Positions 1-8,545 of a stretch of 64,000 nt of DNA are shown one piece after another (position 1 is the stretch's first letter; every line of letters begins with the position of its first letter). Under the pieces are notes generated by a model, which worked only from the letters and a program-made list of their open reading frames with translations, did not search any database and was not told the origin of the DNA. The translations under genes were made by a program, and so were the position numbers. The stretch spans positions 3,472,001-3,536,000 of the forward strand of contig NZ_CP097384.1 of assembly GCF_024584705.1 (NCBI RefSeq), read 5' to 3'. Source of the DNA: Blastopirellula sp. J2-11 (lineage in GTDB: Bacteria; Planctomycetota; Planctomycetia; Pirellulales; Pirellulaceae).

Positions 1-580
1 CCACGTTGTCTTTGCGGTAGATCTGCATGGCGATTTTTTTATCGGTACGGGTCGGCAATGTCAGGGTTGCGATCGCTCCTTCGGCGGTCAGCGCCACCGG
101 CGGACGTTGCCCCAGCAACTGCGTTGTGCGGTTTTCGACCTGACGCCAATCGGCTTGGCCCAGTTTCACTTCGACTTCGACCTGACCATTGCCCAGCGAA
201 CGCGTATGTTGATGGCGAGCATTCTCGACCGGCGTCGCCACGCGTACCGGAGCCAGCTTCGTATTTCCATCGCGCAGATAACCGGAGCGATTTAGGAAGG
301 CCTCGACCTGCGTTTGCACTTCTTCGGATGCGGCGACGACCAGCGTTCCCCCTTTAGCATCCGATGTGAAGGTCGCTCCTTTATCTTCCGCGTAAAGCTG
401 ACGGAAGACCTCCAAGAGGTTCTGCAGTCGCTCTGGATCGACCGAATAGCTGCGAATTTCGCGTGCTCCGGCGGTTACCGGAGCCTGGGCGATCGCGGGA
501 CCGACTGCTCCAGCGAACCAGGTCGCGAAGAGAAGCGCGATGATAAGAGACCTTCTCTGTCCCAAAATGCAATAAAGCAT
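1..580 (-). CDS. gspD: GspD-like secretin, N-terminal part (runs off left edge)
   Basis: The first 193 codons are present and the rest lies beyond position 1. The start at 580 has an AGAAGGG ribosome site about 10 bases upstream. A hydrophobic signal segment (LIIALLFATWFAGAVG) ends near AIAQA. It is followed by a beta-alpha-beta module typical of secretin N-domains, with the pattern FTSDAKGGTLVVAASEE and then QTQVEAFL, as in GspD/PilQ N1-type repeats. The product should form the outer-membrane pore of the type II secretion system. It is the last gene of the gsp operon, separated from the preceding gene by about 580 bases holding a mobile repeat, so it may have its own promoter. The secretin call rests on the N-domain and the context; the pore domain is not visible. 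Confidence 0.72.
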   Translation of the reverse strand, partial: MLYCILGQRRSLIIALLFATWFAGAVGPAIAQAPVTAGAREIRSYSVDPERLQNLLEVFRQLYAEDKGATFTSDAKGGTLVVAASEEVQTQVEAFLNRSGYLRDGNTKLAPVRVATPVENARHQHTRSLGNGQVEVEVKLGQADWRQVENRTTQLLGQRPPVALTAEGAIATLTLPTRTDKKIAMQIYRKDNV

Positions 581-1159
581 CAGCAAACCCTTCTTCGGAT
601 TTTACGTCCAATGGACGAATCGACCGCGCACGTTGACTTCTTGGATTGATCGGAACATGAGGTCTAATCCCTACAAGCATTCCTGCCAGGAAAAGCGCCA
701 CAGATTGCCACCGATGAGAAGCTGTAACGCCTCGGTAAGCCGCGGCGCAGCAGTGCCAGCAGAGGCGAGCCAGCTAGCAAGAGCTTCCGTGTTAGCCGCG
801 GCAATCAATTGCTCTTCGTAGTCCGCCAGCGCAAGCAAGAGAAATGCGTCTGGCTACATCGATCCGCCTAAGAATTGCTGAGAGAGGTTCCCTCGCGGGC
901 GTATTTGAAAGCGCCCTATTTAGCCAAACCACGCCCGGTTGGCCGCGATAGCTCCGCTATCGGGGCGGCGCAGCCGTAAGAGACATCCATACCAAGCTCA
1001 CCGTTCCATGGTGCGCAGGCCACTTCAAACAGCATGGTAAACCGCCGATTTTAGACGCATTGCGGAGCAACGCCTCTTACCGACTTCGTCGGCCCCGATA
1101 GCGGAGCTATCGCGGCCAACCGGAACATTGCGCCACTTCAAGCGATGGAAACAGAAATC
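581..1159. other. Intergenic gap in the gsp operon
   Basis: No convincing gene is seen in these 579 bases between the GspM/C-like gene and gspD. The gap is largely occupied by the palindromic element at 937-1121. The short open frames here show no family resemblance. The rest of the operon is packed with overlaps or gaps of a few bases, so this gap probably arose by insertion. Confidence 0.6.
937..1121. repeat. MITE-like palindromic element, copy A
   Basis: A 185-bp element with perfect 30-bp terminal inverted repeats at 937-966 and 1092-1121. Each arm starts GGTTGGCCGCGATAGCTCCG. Inside the arms are sequences shared with the other copies (GCGCAGCCGTAAGAG on the left, CCTCTTACCGACTTCGTCGG on the right). 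It has no coding capacity. Relatives lie at 14202-14232 (half), 22576-22758, 23866-24137 and 28940-29025. Confidence 0.8.
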
Positions 1160-2341
1160 CTACAATTCGGCCGCGCTGCGGGCCTCGCTTAGCGGTTGGC
1201 CGATGCGAAGTTGGACGGTTTCGTCTCCGATTTGAAGCTCGATCACCTTGTCGCCGACCGAGAGGATCTTGCCTTTGAGTTGGCCAATTTCAAACTTCTC
1301 GCCTGGCTTCAGACGGAGCATTTTGTTTTTGGTCCGTAGGCTAACCCACGCTTCGGGATACTCGCCAGAAACGATCGTCGCAGTCAAAAACGCATGCGCC
1401 GCGTCGTCAAACGATGGCTTTGGTTCTGGTTTCATCTCCGGCGGTTTTGGCTCGACGACGGCGATGGTGAATTCTTTGGAGTCCATGATGGTCGGTTGAC
1501 GATCGTCGTGAACCATGACGTTGAATTTGAATTCTCCCAATTCGGTCGGTTTCCAGCTGATCGTTCCCCGCTCGCTGATTTGTAATCCCGTCGGAGCGCC
1601 TTCTCCCAGCTGGAAAGAAACGCGATCCTTCTTGTCGGGATCTTCCGCTTTGACGGCATAGCTGAACGTCTTCCCCATTTCGGCCGTATGCTTGGTGGTC
1701 GACACCAACTTGGGCGTCTTGTTGCCGGGGCGGAAAAAGTCGCGCGCCAAAATCACTTTTTGATAATCGGCTAACTCACCATGAGTGAGCAGTTCTCGAC
1801 GCTTGGCTTTGGCGTCCACCAAATCGTTGACCCCTTCGATCCCAATCGCTTCGACCGACAGCGTCACCTCGAGATTCTCTGAATCGGGCAAGGGACGTAG
1901 CGACACCGATTTGATCTTGTGCAGCACGTTAAACGCATAAAACTCGTAGCAAAATTGAGTAATGCGAGCCAACGGCGCTTTGGCGCGAACGCTGAACGCA
2001 TACTCCGAGTGCATTCCTACTTTCTTCCTGCTTAGCGGCTTGATGCTGACATCTTCAAAGCCGACCTCGCCCACTTTTTCGTGCAGCCAGTTCGAATACA
2101 AGGACTGCGAAACGCGATAGTCCTCGGGCAGACTATGTTCGCGATAGGTCGCCAAGCGTTGGGCGGCGAGGATCGCTTGGATTTCGACGAACTCTTCCTG
2201 ATCGATTTGTCCTTGCAGCGCCGCGAGCTGTTTGGCGCGTTGGTCGTAGGCGCTCGCATAGCGGCCGTAACCCAAATAGAGCACGCCGAAAATGACTAAC
2301 AGCCCGACAAGACCAACTAAAATTTTCTCACGTTGATTCAT
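1160..2341 (-). CDS. GspM/PilO-like inner-membrane protein with GspC-like tail
   Basis: A 393-residue bitopic protein. One membrane segment near the N-terminus (ILVGLVGLLVIFGVLYLGY, about residues 8-26) is followed by a coiled-coil and ferredoxin-like periplasmic part of the PilO/GspM kind (to about residue 180). Next comes a stretch about 90 residues long resembling Ig/He_PIG domains (GLQISERGTISWKPTELGEF), then a C-terminal part of short beta repeats (LRLKPGEKFEIGQLKGKIL) resembling the GspC/PilP homology region. It probably links the inner-membrane platform to the secretin. It starts 4 bases inside the preceding gene, so translation is likely coupled. The assignment rests on position and topology; no catalytic motif is expected. 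Confidence 0.6.
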   Translation of the reverse strand: MNQREKILVGLVGLLVIFGVLYLGYGRYASAYDQRAKQLAALQGQIDQEEFVEIQAILAAQRLATYREHSLPEDYRVSQSLYSNWLHEKVGEVGFEDVSIKPLSRKKVGMHSEYAFSVRAKAPLARITQFCYEFYAFNVLHKIKSVSLRPLPDSENLEVTLSVEAIGIEGVNDLVDAKAKRRELLTHGELADYQKVILARDFFRPGNKTPKLVSTTKHTAEMGKTFSYAVKAEDPDKKDRVSFQLGEGAPTGLQISERGTISWKPTELGEFKFNVMVHDDRQPTIMDSKEFTIAVVEPKPPEMKPEPKPSFDDAAHAFLTATIVSGEYPEAWVSLRTKNKMLRLKPGEKFEIGQLKGKILSVGDKVIELQIGDETVQLRIGQPLSEARSAAEL

Positions 2342-3921
2342 GACTGGGCTCCCTCTTCCGTCTTGTCCGCGGCATCCTCGCCTTCGGCGGATTTGGTATT
2401 GACCGGCTCGGTAGAAGCTGGCTCCATTGGGTTAGGCTCAAGTTTGGCGGGTTCTTCCTTCGTAGGCTCTTCGGCGGTTCGCTTTTCGGCCGGCTCCACT
2501 TCGGCAAAGGGAGGTTCCGTCGGCTTGGCGACGATGATCCGTTCCTGGAAATTCCAGTCGTAACCCGTCACTTCGGATTGTTTGCTGCCGAGATTGCTGA
2601 CCTGGTGCTGGTCATCTCGTAGCGAGGTCTCCAGCTTTTTGATTCCCCCTTCGCTGGCGACAAAGCCGTCGAGCATGATCACGCCTCCTTCGGTCTGCGA
2701 CGCGTCCATCTGTAACCGGGAGAGGATTGTTTCTTCGGCCGGCGGCAAGCTGGTCGCCATCCAGTAGGCCTGATCGAGCCACTGCACGTTCGACTCGAGC
2801 CAGCGATCGATTTTCTCGACATCGTTCTGCTGCGCGACGGCCGCTTCGTTCGATTCTTTCAAAACGGCGAGCTTGGTCTTGGCGGCGTCGATGTCACTAT
2901 CAAGCGAACCGAGCCGCATCCAGATCACCGCGGCGACCAGCGCCACGACGACTGCAGCCGCTGTTGCGTACGTCACATACTGACGACGCTTGCTCGGCGG
3001 CGCCGGACGACGACGCGGATTGCGCAGATCCAACGATCGCGTCGATGGCGCCGATTGCTCGACCAACAGTCCCAACAAGCCGGCGTAGCGTCCCCGATTG
3101 ACCAGCTTCTCGGCGCCGCTGTATTTCACGGCGGGGCTTGAGAATGGGTCGTACAACTCGGCAGGCAAACCTAATGTCGCCGCGAGCGACGTTTTCATTC
3201 CCGACAGTTCTTCCTGCCCGACCAGGATGATTTTTTCGACGCTATGCGCGCCCAGCTGATTGCGAGCGGCGATCAACGTGCGGCGCGATTCGAGCTGCAA
3301 CGCTTTTTGCCGCTCTTCGCTTCCTTCTTCGCCTGGCAGGCGCGTCGATCGAGTAAAGACAACGGCGCCATCGGCGATGATGGTCAACTCAATATCATCT
3401 GAACTCGATTCAACGACCAACGCGACTGACGAAGCGTGGTGCGCGTCACGCGCCATCAGCGATGCGGCCGCCAGCGGACGAACGCCGACATGCTCCACCG
3501 CCAGCGAAGCGGACGAACAAGGGGTCTCGACCCCTTTCAGGCCTTTGCCCGAGATGCCGGCGGCCAATACGATCGTCTGACCAACGGCGTTCACTTCGAT
3601 CGGCGTATAGTCGAGCAGCCAGTCGTCGGTCAGCGCCGTAAACTCACGAATCGCCGCAAAGCGAACCATGTCGGGTAAATCTTCATCCGGCGCCGGAGGC
3701 AGCGTCAACACATGCAGTTCGACGCTGCTGCGCGGCAGCGTGACGCAGACTGGTCCCACGGCGATATTGCGATCGGCCAGCGCCGCGCTGATCGACTCCG
3801 CCAGGTCGCTGGTCCGCGGCGCGGCGAACGCCGAATCCACCGTCACGCCTCCGCTGCGCGGGCGCGCGACGACGACGCGAATCTCGCTGCCGTCCCACTC
3901 GATACCTATCAATTTCGCCAT
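2338..3921 (-). CDS. PilM/GspL-type assembly protein fused to a PilN-like segment
   Basis: 527 residues from the ATG at 3921 (MAKLIGIEWDGSEIRVV). A start further upstream would run into gspK, whose stop is at 3939, so the internal ATG is preferred. The first 330 residues have the actin-like fold pattern of PilM/GspL. A membrane helix (YATAAAVVVALVAAVIW, about residues 315-335) is followed by a periplasmic coiled coil and a PilN/GspL-like domain. The last 60 residues are a low-complexity tail rich in Pro, Glu and Ala. Such proteins couple the cytoplasmic ATPase to the inner-membrane ring. The acidic tail is unusual and its role is unknown. Confidence 0.68.
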   Translation of the reverse strand: MAKLIGIEWDGSEIRVVVARPRSGGVTVDSAFAAPRTSDLAESISAALADRNIAVGPVCVTLPRSSVELHVLTLPPAPDEDLPDMVRFAAIREFTALTDDWLLDYTPIEVNAVGQTIVLAAGISGKGLKGVETPCSSASLAVEHVGVRPLAAASLMARDAHHASSVALVVESSSDDIELTIIADGAVVFTRSTRLPGEEGSEERQKALQLESRRTLIAARNQLGAHSVEKIILVGQEELSGMKTSLAATLGLPAELYDPFSSPAVKYSGAEKLVNRGRYAGLLGLLVEQSAPSTRSLDLRNPRRRPAPPSKRRQYVTYATAAAVVVALVAAVIWMRLGSLDSDIDAAKTKLAVLKESNEAAVAQQNDVEKIDRWLESNVQWLDQAYWMATSLPPAEETILSRLQMDASQTEGGVIMLDGFVASEGGIKKLETSLRDDQHQVSNLGSKQSEVTGYDWNFQERIIVAKPTEPPFAEVEPAEKRTAEEPTKEEPAKLEPNPMEPASTEPVNTKSAEGEDAADKTEEGAQS

Positions 3922-3938
3922 TTGGCGTCCGCTCCCAC

Positions 3939-5648
3939 TTAGTTGGCTGCGCCTGTAAATCCGATTCCGATTCCCAAGACTTCCAAGGGATGACCGCGCC
4001 CGAGATGGCTTATATCTCTCCACAATAATAGCCGCGGCTCAGGCTGAGTAGCGTCAATCACGGCCTCATGCCGACTAAATGCAAGTCCACCTTCGTAATA
4101 ACCGACAATTTGGGCGCGATGGACGTTTCCGCCGGCGTTGACCAGCGGCAACAGGGTCTTCATCTCTTCGAGCGTGACCAGCCCCTCCATCCAGATCCAA
4201 GTCTCGTAGGCCCGCATTGGGTTCTCTTCGTCGGCGACCGGCACGCGATTCGCGATAATCGCTTCCGCCGCTTCTTCAGTCATGCCGGGGATCGCGACCA
4301 GCAGTTCACGCGGCGCCTGGTTTATATTGATGCGGCCCGGGATGATCGGCGACTCGTTCACCGTCAGCAGCTCCATAAAGTCGGGCATCCACTGAGCGGC
4401 GTTGAGCTGCTGAAACGGCGATTTCATCATCTGCGTTTGGCCGTTTTGTCCAGAACTTTGTCCGCCGCCGCTTGACGGCGAAACGGAGACGACGGCGTCG
4501 ATTAAATCGAGCGCGCTCGCAAAAGTTCCTTTCGGCTGTTGCGAAAAATCGAACTGGACGGTCGTTACATAGTTTTGATTGGTCGCATTGGAACTCGCAG
4601 TGCCGGCGCCATACATGCGATAGGCGACGATAAAATCGGCCCACTCTTGCGGCACAACTTCCATCAGTCGCGCGTGCAACGCTTGGACATCCTCATCGTT
4701 GATGAAGATTTTTTCCATTCCATCGGCGCCGTAGTTCTTTTCCATCCCATACAACGTCAGAAACGAAGTCCAGCCTCGTTCCGGCGCCTCGGTCAGCATG
4801 TCTTGTTCGAAACGATCGGAATCGGCCGACAGCGCGAGCTCTTGCGGATCGATGACGCCGTTGCGATTTTCGTCGCGACCAAACAAGAGCTGCGGAGTCA
4901 CTCCCCGCACGAGCAGCAATTCTTCGACCGTCTCCAGCGGCCCATTCTTGGGCGCGTAGGGTGGATCGAGTCCTGAGTAGTAGTCGACTTCGGCGCCAAA
5001 CTCACGCGGCTCATCGTCTTCGTCGATGTAGTCGAGAATCGCGTCGGCGATGTCTTCGGTCATGCCAGGCAAGCCCATCAACAATTGCCGCCCAGTGCTG
5101 CCAGAGGTAAGCGACTCGTCGCTGGCCAGACCGGTAATCGTTGAAGACGCGCCAGCGGCCGCTGCGCCGCTGGCGTCAGCGAGGCCGGCGGCGCTCGCCA
5201 TTCCTGAAGCGGCGCTCGATTGCTCATCCAGCATCAGCAAAGCGTTCAAATTCAACCGAGCCGACTCATCCTCAAGTCCATAGCGAATTCCGTTCAAGTA
5301 GCCGTCAATATCGACGAGCGGCGCCAAAACCGTAAACCGGCCCCGCTGTCGCTCGTCTTCCTCGTCATCCACAAGCAACTGCCCTTGGAACATCGCGGGG
5401 TTGTCGTAGATCCCGCCCAATTCGGTAATGTATTCCGGCTCTTGAGCCAGGTACGATTCCAAAAAAGACTCGCCCGACTCGGCGAAAGCGCGGGCTTGAA
5501 TTTGTCGCCCGGTCAATTGAACGGCATGGTTTTCGGTTTGCATCAATTCGGTGAACGCATAAGCGCCCAGCGTCAGCATCATCACGACGACCAGCACCAC
5601 AATCAGCACGGCGCCGCGGCGGTCTTGTTTCCCCCGTTGGCGATTCAT
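3939..5648 (-). CDS. gspK: GspK-like minor pseudopilin
   Basis: A 569-residue protein with a short basic leader, a hydrophobic helix (GAVLIVVLVVVMMLTLGAYA) and a large globular domain of the GspK/XcpX type. Two helix-hairpin-helix-like motifs are recognisable (LLMGLPGMTEDIADAILDYI and LLVAIPGMTEEAAEAIIANR), as is usual for GspK. GspK sits at the pseudopilus tip with GspI and GspJ. At 569 residues it is longer than the roughly 330 usual in proteobacteria; inserts rich in Ala/Ser/Gly and Gln/Gly account for part of this. Its start overlaps the end of the GspJ-like gene by 4 bases. Confidence 0.8.
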   Translation of the reverse strand: MNRQRGKQDRRGAVLIVVLVVVMMLTLGAYAFTELMQTENHAVQLTGRQIQARAFAESGESFLESYLAQEPEYITELGGIYDNPAMFQGQLLVDDEEDERQRGRFTVLAPLVDIDGYLNGIRYGLEDESARLNLNALLMLDEQSSAASGMASAAGLADASGAAAAGASSTITGLASDESLTSGSTGRQLLMGLPGMTEDIADAILDYIDEDDEPREFGAEVDYYSGLDPPYAPKNGPLETVEELLLVRGVTPQLLFGRDENRNGVIDPQELALSADSDRFEQDMLTEAPERGWTSFLTLYGMEKNYGADGMEKIFINDEDVQALHARLMEVVPQEWADFIVAYRMYGAGTASSNATNQNYVTTVQFDFSQQPKGTFASALDLIDAVVSVSPSSGGGQSSGQNGQTQMMKSPFQQLNAAQWMPDFMELLTVNESPIIPGRININQAPRELLVAIPGMTEEAAEAIIANRVPVADEENPMRAYETWIWMEGLVTLEEMKTLLPLVNAGGNVHRAQIVGYYEGGLAFSRHEAVIDATQPEPRLLLWRDISHLGRGHPLEVLGIGIGFTGAAN

Positions 5649-6649
5649 AAGGCGGCCTCCGAACCGGAGCCGGATTCCATCATTGCGTCTTCTTCGGCCA
5701 GCGGATCGATCGGCACGGCGATCGGAATCCGGACCAACCGACGATAGATCATGTCCCCTTCGGCGACGCCGACCACGATCGTCTCGCCGTCGTCGATGGC
5801 GCTGCCGCGATCATCGGTCGAACGAATCGCGACCACAATATCGACGGCCAGCGGTAGTCCGCCCATCGCGGAAGAATCCCATTCTTCGTACCACTCATAA
5901 CCATCGAAGTACCGAAAGTTCAAGAAGCAGACTTCCGGCGCGATGATTTCAGCCGTTGCGTCCAACTGCTCGGTATCGCCGTTCTCCAGAGCCCATTGCG
6001 TCACCGAGCGATCGAGCACGCGGCGCACTAGTCCGGACTGCTCCACCGTTCGATCGGCGGAGTCCCCGACGGTTCCTTGATAGGCCGAACCAGGGATCAA
6101 CAAATAGTAGGTGACCGTCTTCACATCGCTCGGCTTATCAGCCAGCTTCTGCGATCGGAAGCCGACGTACTCGGGATCGTACTCATCGACACGCGGCAAG
6201 CGGCTCATATCGAACTGCAATTCGGTCGCGTTCCCATACAGGCCAATCTGCATCGCGGGAACGCTCGACGCGGCCAGGTCAGTCGTATTGAGGCTGGCGT
6301 CTGTTTCGGTCGTTGAATCAAGAGTGCTGCTGATGTCCGAGGTAATCGCGCCGCCTGTTAGCGAACTCGCAGCGCTCGATGCAGAGCCGGACGCCAGCGC
6401 TTCGACCGAAGAAAAATCGATCTCGTTCTTCCAAATGCAATTACGGAGATCCTCTTCCATCAGTTTCATGACGGCGCGACCCAACTGCGCTTCTTCGACA
6501 TTGGTGCGGCCGATATCGACGGCGCGCGAATACATATGAATCGCCGCGCTGACCGCCGCCATCAAGACGACGGCGATCGCCGAGGCGACCATCAATTCCA
6601 GCAGCGAGAGACCGCGACGCCGCCAACGATGGTGAGAGATGCGACTCAT
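5645..6649 (-). CDS. GspJ-like minor pseudopilin
   Basis: 334 residues. The prepilin signature RRRGLSLLELMVASAIAV gives a leader cleaved after Gly and a Glu at position +5 of the mature protein, followed by a long hydrophobic helix. The C-terminal part contains the VTQWALENG and FRYFDGYEWYEEWDS elements typical of GspJ (substitutes for WxWxxx-like patterns in other members). A Ser/Ala/Thr-rich insert at about residues 85-130 is unusual. Placed between GspI-like and gspK with 4-base overlaps on both sides, as in other gsp operons. It is expected to be processed by a prepilin peptidase, which is not in this window. Confidence 0.72.
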   Translation of the reverse strand: MSRISHHRWRRRGLSLLELMVASAIAVVLMAAVSAAIHMYSRAVDIGRTNVEEAQLGRAVMKLMEEDLRNCIWKNEIDFSSVEALASGSASSAASSLTGGAITSDISSTLDSTTETDASLNTTDLAASSVPAMQIGLYGNATELQFDMSRLPRVDEYDPEYVGFRSQKLADKPSDVKTVTYYLLIPGSAYQGTVGDSADRTVEQSGLVRRVLDRSVTQWALENGDTEQLDATAEIIAPEVCFLNFRYFDGYEWYEEWDSSAMGGLPLAVDIVVAIRSTDDRGSAIDDGETIVVGVAEGDMIYRRLVRIPIAVPIDPLAEEDAMMESGSGSEAAL

Positions 6650-7464
6650 ATCGCGCCTCCGCTCATGCTGCTGCTCGAATTCGGATCACTCGACTCCGGC
6701 ATTTCCAAGAGTTCCGCCTCGGGATCGGGGATCCAGCGAATCAGCTGAAACTGATCGGCGTCGGCCAGCGAAGTCGCGTTGACGCGGCGAACCGATACCC
6801 GCACCGCCAACAGCCCTTCCATTGTCGCCGGTTGCGAGTCGATCGAGTACGACCAAACAACCTCGCGTGCCGGAAGCGTGATGTTGGTTTCGCTGAGCAT
6901 GTCGACCGGAATATCTTGCACCGGATCGGGCAAGCGAACGCCGACAATGATCTCGTCCATGATCGTCTGGCAGATCATCTGCGACTCGGTCAACCCTTCC
7001 GCTTCGCGCGCGCTGCGAAAACCGATGCCGATCAACTGCCCCAGCACCGCCAATGCGCCCGCGAGAATCGCGAACGCCAAAACGACTTCCAGTAGAGAAA
7101 AACCGACCTTGCTCGTTCTTCGTAGCCCGAAGCGCCAGCGAGGGAAATGCGGTTGGCGAATCGAAGCCGGATCGAAGCCGAACGTCGTAACACTAGCCCG
7201 CTGCGCCAGCGAGGGAATCCGCTTGGCGATACCAACACGGATGGAAGTGACCAGCCGCATTCCCTCGCTGGCGCAGCGGGCTAGTGTCCAGTTGGCTCGA
7301 AATAGCGCAACTTCAAAACTTGCGCAACGGGCTACAAAGAGAGACGCCAGCCAAATTGTCGAAATGCGCAACCTCAAAAATCGTCCGCGAGGGCTGCGAA
7401 GATTTTCGTGACGAAGACTTTCTGTACAAAGATGCGAGTTAAACAGCGGAAGATTTGCGTTCAC
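6646..7464 (-). CDS. GspI-like minor pseudopilin with repeat-derived N-terminus
   Basis: 272 residues from a GTG at 7464 that overlaps the stop of the preceding gene (GTGA). The prepilin signature SKVGFSLLEVVLAFAILAG lies about 125 residues in, far longer than the usual leader of under 15 residues. No ATG, GTG or TTG lies in frame just before it. The DNA coding for the extra N-terminus (about 7120-7330) consists of inverted and direct copies of a repeat (GCGCCAGCGAGGGAAT-like units) related to those between genes elsewhere. The C-terminal domain (LRLPDP..., VWSYSID, VRRVN) suits GspI. Either the repeat entered the 5' end of the gene in frame, or an atypical start is used. Confidence 0.62.
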   Translation of the reverse strand: MNANLPLFNSHLCTESLRHENLRSPRGRFLRLRISTIWLASLFVARCASFEVALFRANWTLARCASEGMRLVTSIRVGIAKRIPSLAQRASVTTFGFDPASIRQPHFPRWRFGLRRTSKVGFSLLEVVLAFAILAGALAVLGQLIGIGFRSAREAEGLTESQMICQTIMDEIIVGVRLPDPVQDIPVDMLSETNITLPAREVVWSYSIDSQPATMEGLLAVRVSVRRVNATSLADADQFQLIRWIPDPEAELLEMPESSDPNSSSSMSGGAI

Positions 7465-8096
7465 AACGAAAGGTCCTCCGTCGTTTCGACTTCGGCGACC
7501 TTGGCGATCCCCGTCAAGCCGCGTAGTTTGACCATCCGCATTGAGCCATCTTCCGACTTCAACACCACCATTGCGTCCGAGGTGGTTCCGTCCGGATAAA
7601 AAAGAATGGGCCGCGACTGGTCCGCGGCGCCCCCTTCGGCGATTTGTCCGTCGGTCGTTTCGTAGGATCGCATATCGATATCGACCTGCTCGCCCATAAA
7701 GACGACCCCTTCCGGCAACTCTCCTTGACGCGTGGTCGCTTCGACCGACTGCGTGATCAGCGAGTTGCCGACGACGCGGTCTCCCTCGCCGACCAGATTG
7801 TTCTCTTGCGTATCGCTCGCGCGCAGCCAGGGCTCAACCTGATAGTTGCCGGTCTCCTTTTGAAAGCGAAACATCCGCACGCGTCCCGATTCCATCGCTT
7901 CGACGCGCGACTTGCTGAACTCGGCGCAGATGGTGTCAGCGGCGCTTTTCAATCGCTGCGAACGTAGCGGCGCCAAGATGCTGGGCGCCGCGAGTGACAG
8001 CAGAATCACCAGCAAGGTCAGCACGACGAGCAGTTCGAGCAGGGTAAACCCGATCGATCGCCCTGAGTTCAAGTTGCAATTGCGATTCTTCATCAA
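7461..8096 (-). CDS. GspH-like minor pseudopilin
   Basis: 211 residues with a clear type IV prepilin N-terminus: SIGFTLLELLVVLTLLVILL, cleavage after Gly, Glu at +5. The rest is a beta-rich domain with motifs common in GspH/FimT (AADTICAEFSKSRVEAMESGR, FYPDGTTSDAMVVL). In FimT/GspH proteins this domain sits just below the pseudopilus tip. It starts 8 bases after the gspG stop and its own stop overlaps the next start, so it is co-translated. GspH is the best call from position, length and the FYPDGT-like motif, but other minor pilins cannot be excluded. Confidence 0.68.
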   Translation of the reverse strand: MMKNRNCNLNSGRSIGFTLLELLVVLTLLVILLSLAAPSILAPLRSQRLKSAADTICAEFSKSRVEAMESGRVRMFRFQKETGNYQVEPWLRASDTQENNLVGEGDRVVGNSLITQSVEATTRQGELPEGVVFMGEQVDIDMRSYETTDGQIAEGGAADQSRPILFYPDGTTSDAMVVLKSEDGSMRMVKLRGLTGIAKVAEVETTEDLSL

Positions 8097-8104
8097 GGTC
8101 CAGC

Positions 8105-8506
8105 TTATTGAATATCGTCGTCCGAACCGTCGACGCCGTCGGGGCCTGCCGAGTAAACGTCAGGCATGCCGCTAGCGCTCTTCTTGTATTTGAAATCATT
8201 GTCCCAAGCGTCCTTCGGCAACTCCTCTTTTTCCAAGTAGGGACCTTTCCACTTGGTCGAACCGGCCGGCGCGACGATCAAATCTTCCAGCTTTTCGGGC
8301 AATTGCCCCATGTTCAGCAAATAGGTTTTGCAAGCTTGTTCCAGCATCGCAGCTTGCACGGTCGTACTTTTTTCTTTCGCTTGATCGAAGCTGCTGAAGA
8401 TTGCAACGCCAGCGAACGAGGCGAGAATCACCAAGATCACGAGGACCAGCAACACTTCCAACAACGTAAAACCGCGGCGCCGACGGCGATTGCGCTGATG
8501 CGACAT
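8105..8506 (-). CDS. gspG: GspG major pseudopilin
   Basis: 133 residues from the ATG at 8506, chosen because AGGAG lies 11 bases upstream; an in-frame GTG at 8518 overlaps that site. The prepilin signature RRRRGFTLLEVLLVLVILVI is followed by the GspG-specific pattern QLPEKLEDLI, KGPYLE and LPKDAWDNDF, and the C-terminal DGVDGSDDDI calcium-binding loop. This is the main subunit of the pseudopilus that pushes substrates through GspD. All key GspG features are present. Confidence 0.93.
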   Translation of the reverse strand: MSHQRNRRRRRGFTLLEVLLVLVILVILASFAGVAIFSSFDQAKEKSTTVQAAMLEQACKTYLLNMGQLPEKLEDLIVAPAGSTKWKGPYLEKEELPKDAWDNDFKYKKSASGMPDVYSAGPDGVDGSDDDIQ

Positions 8507-8545
8507 AGCTAAACTCACTCCTAACCATTGAACGAAAATAGGGGA

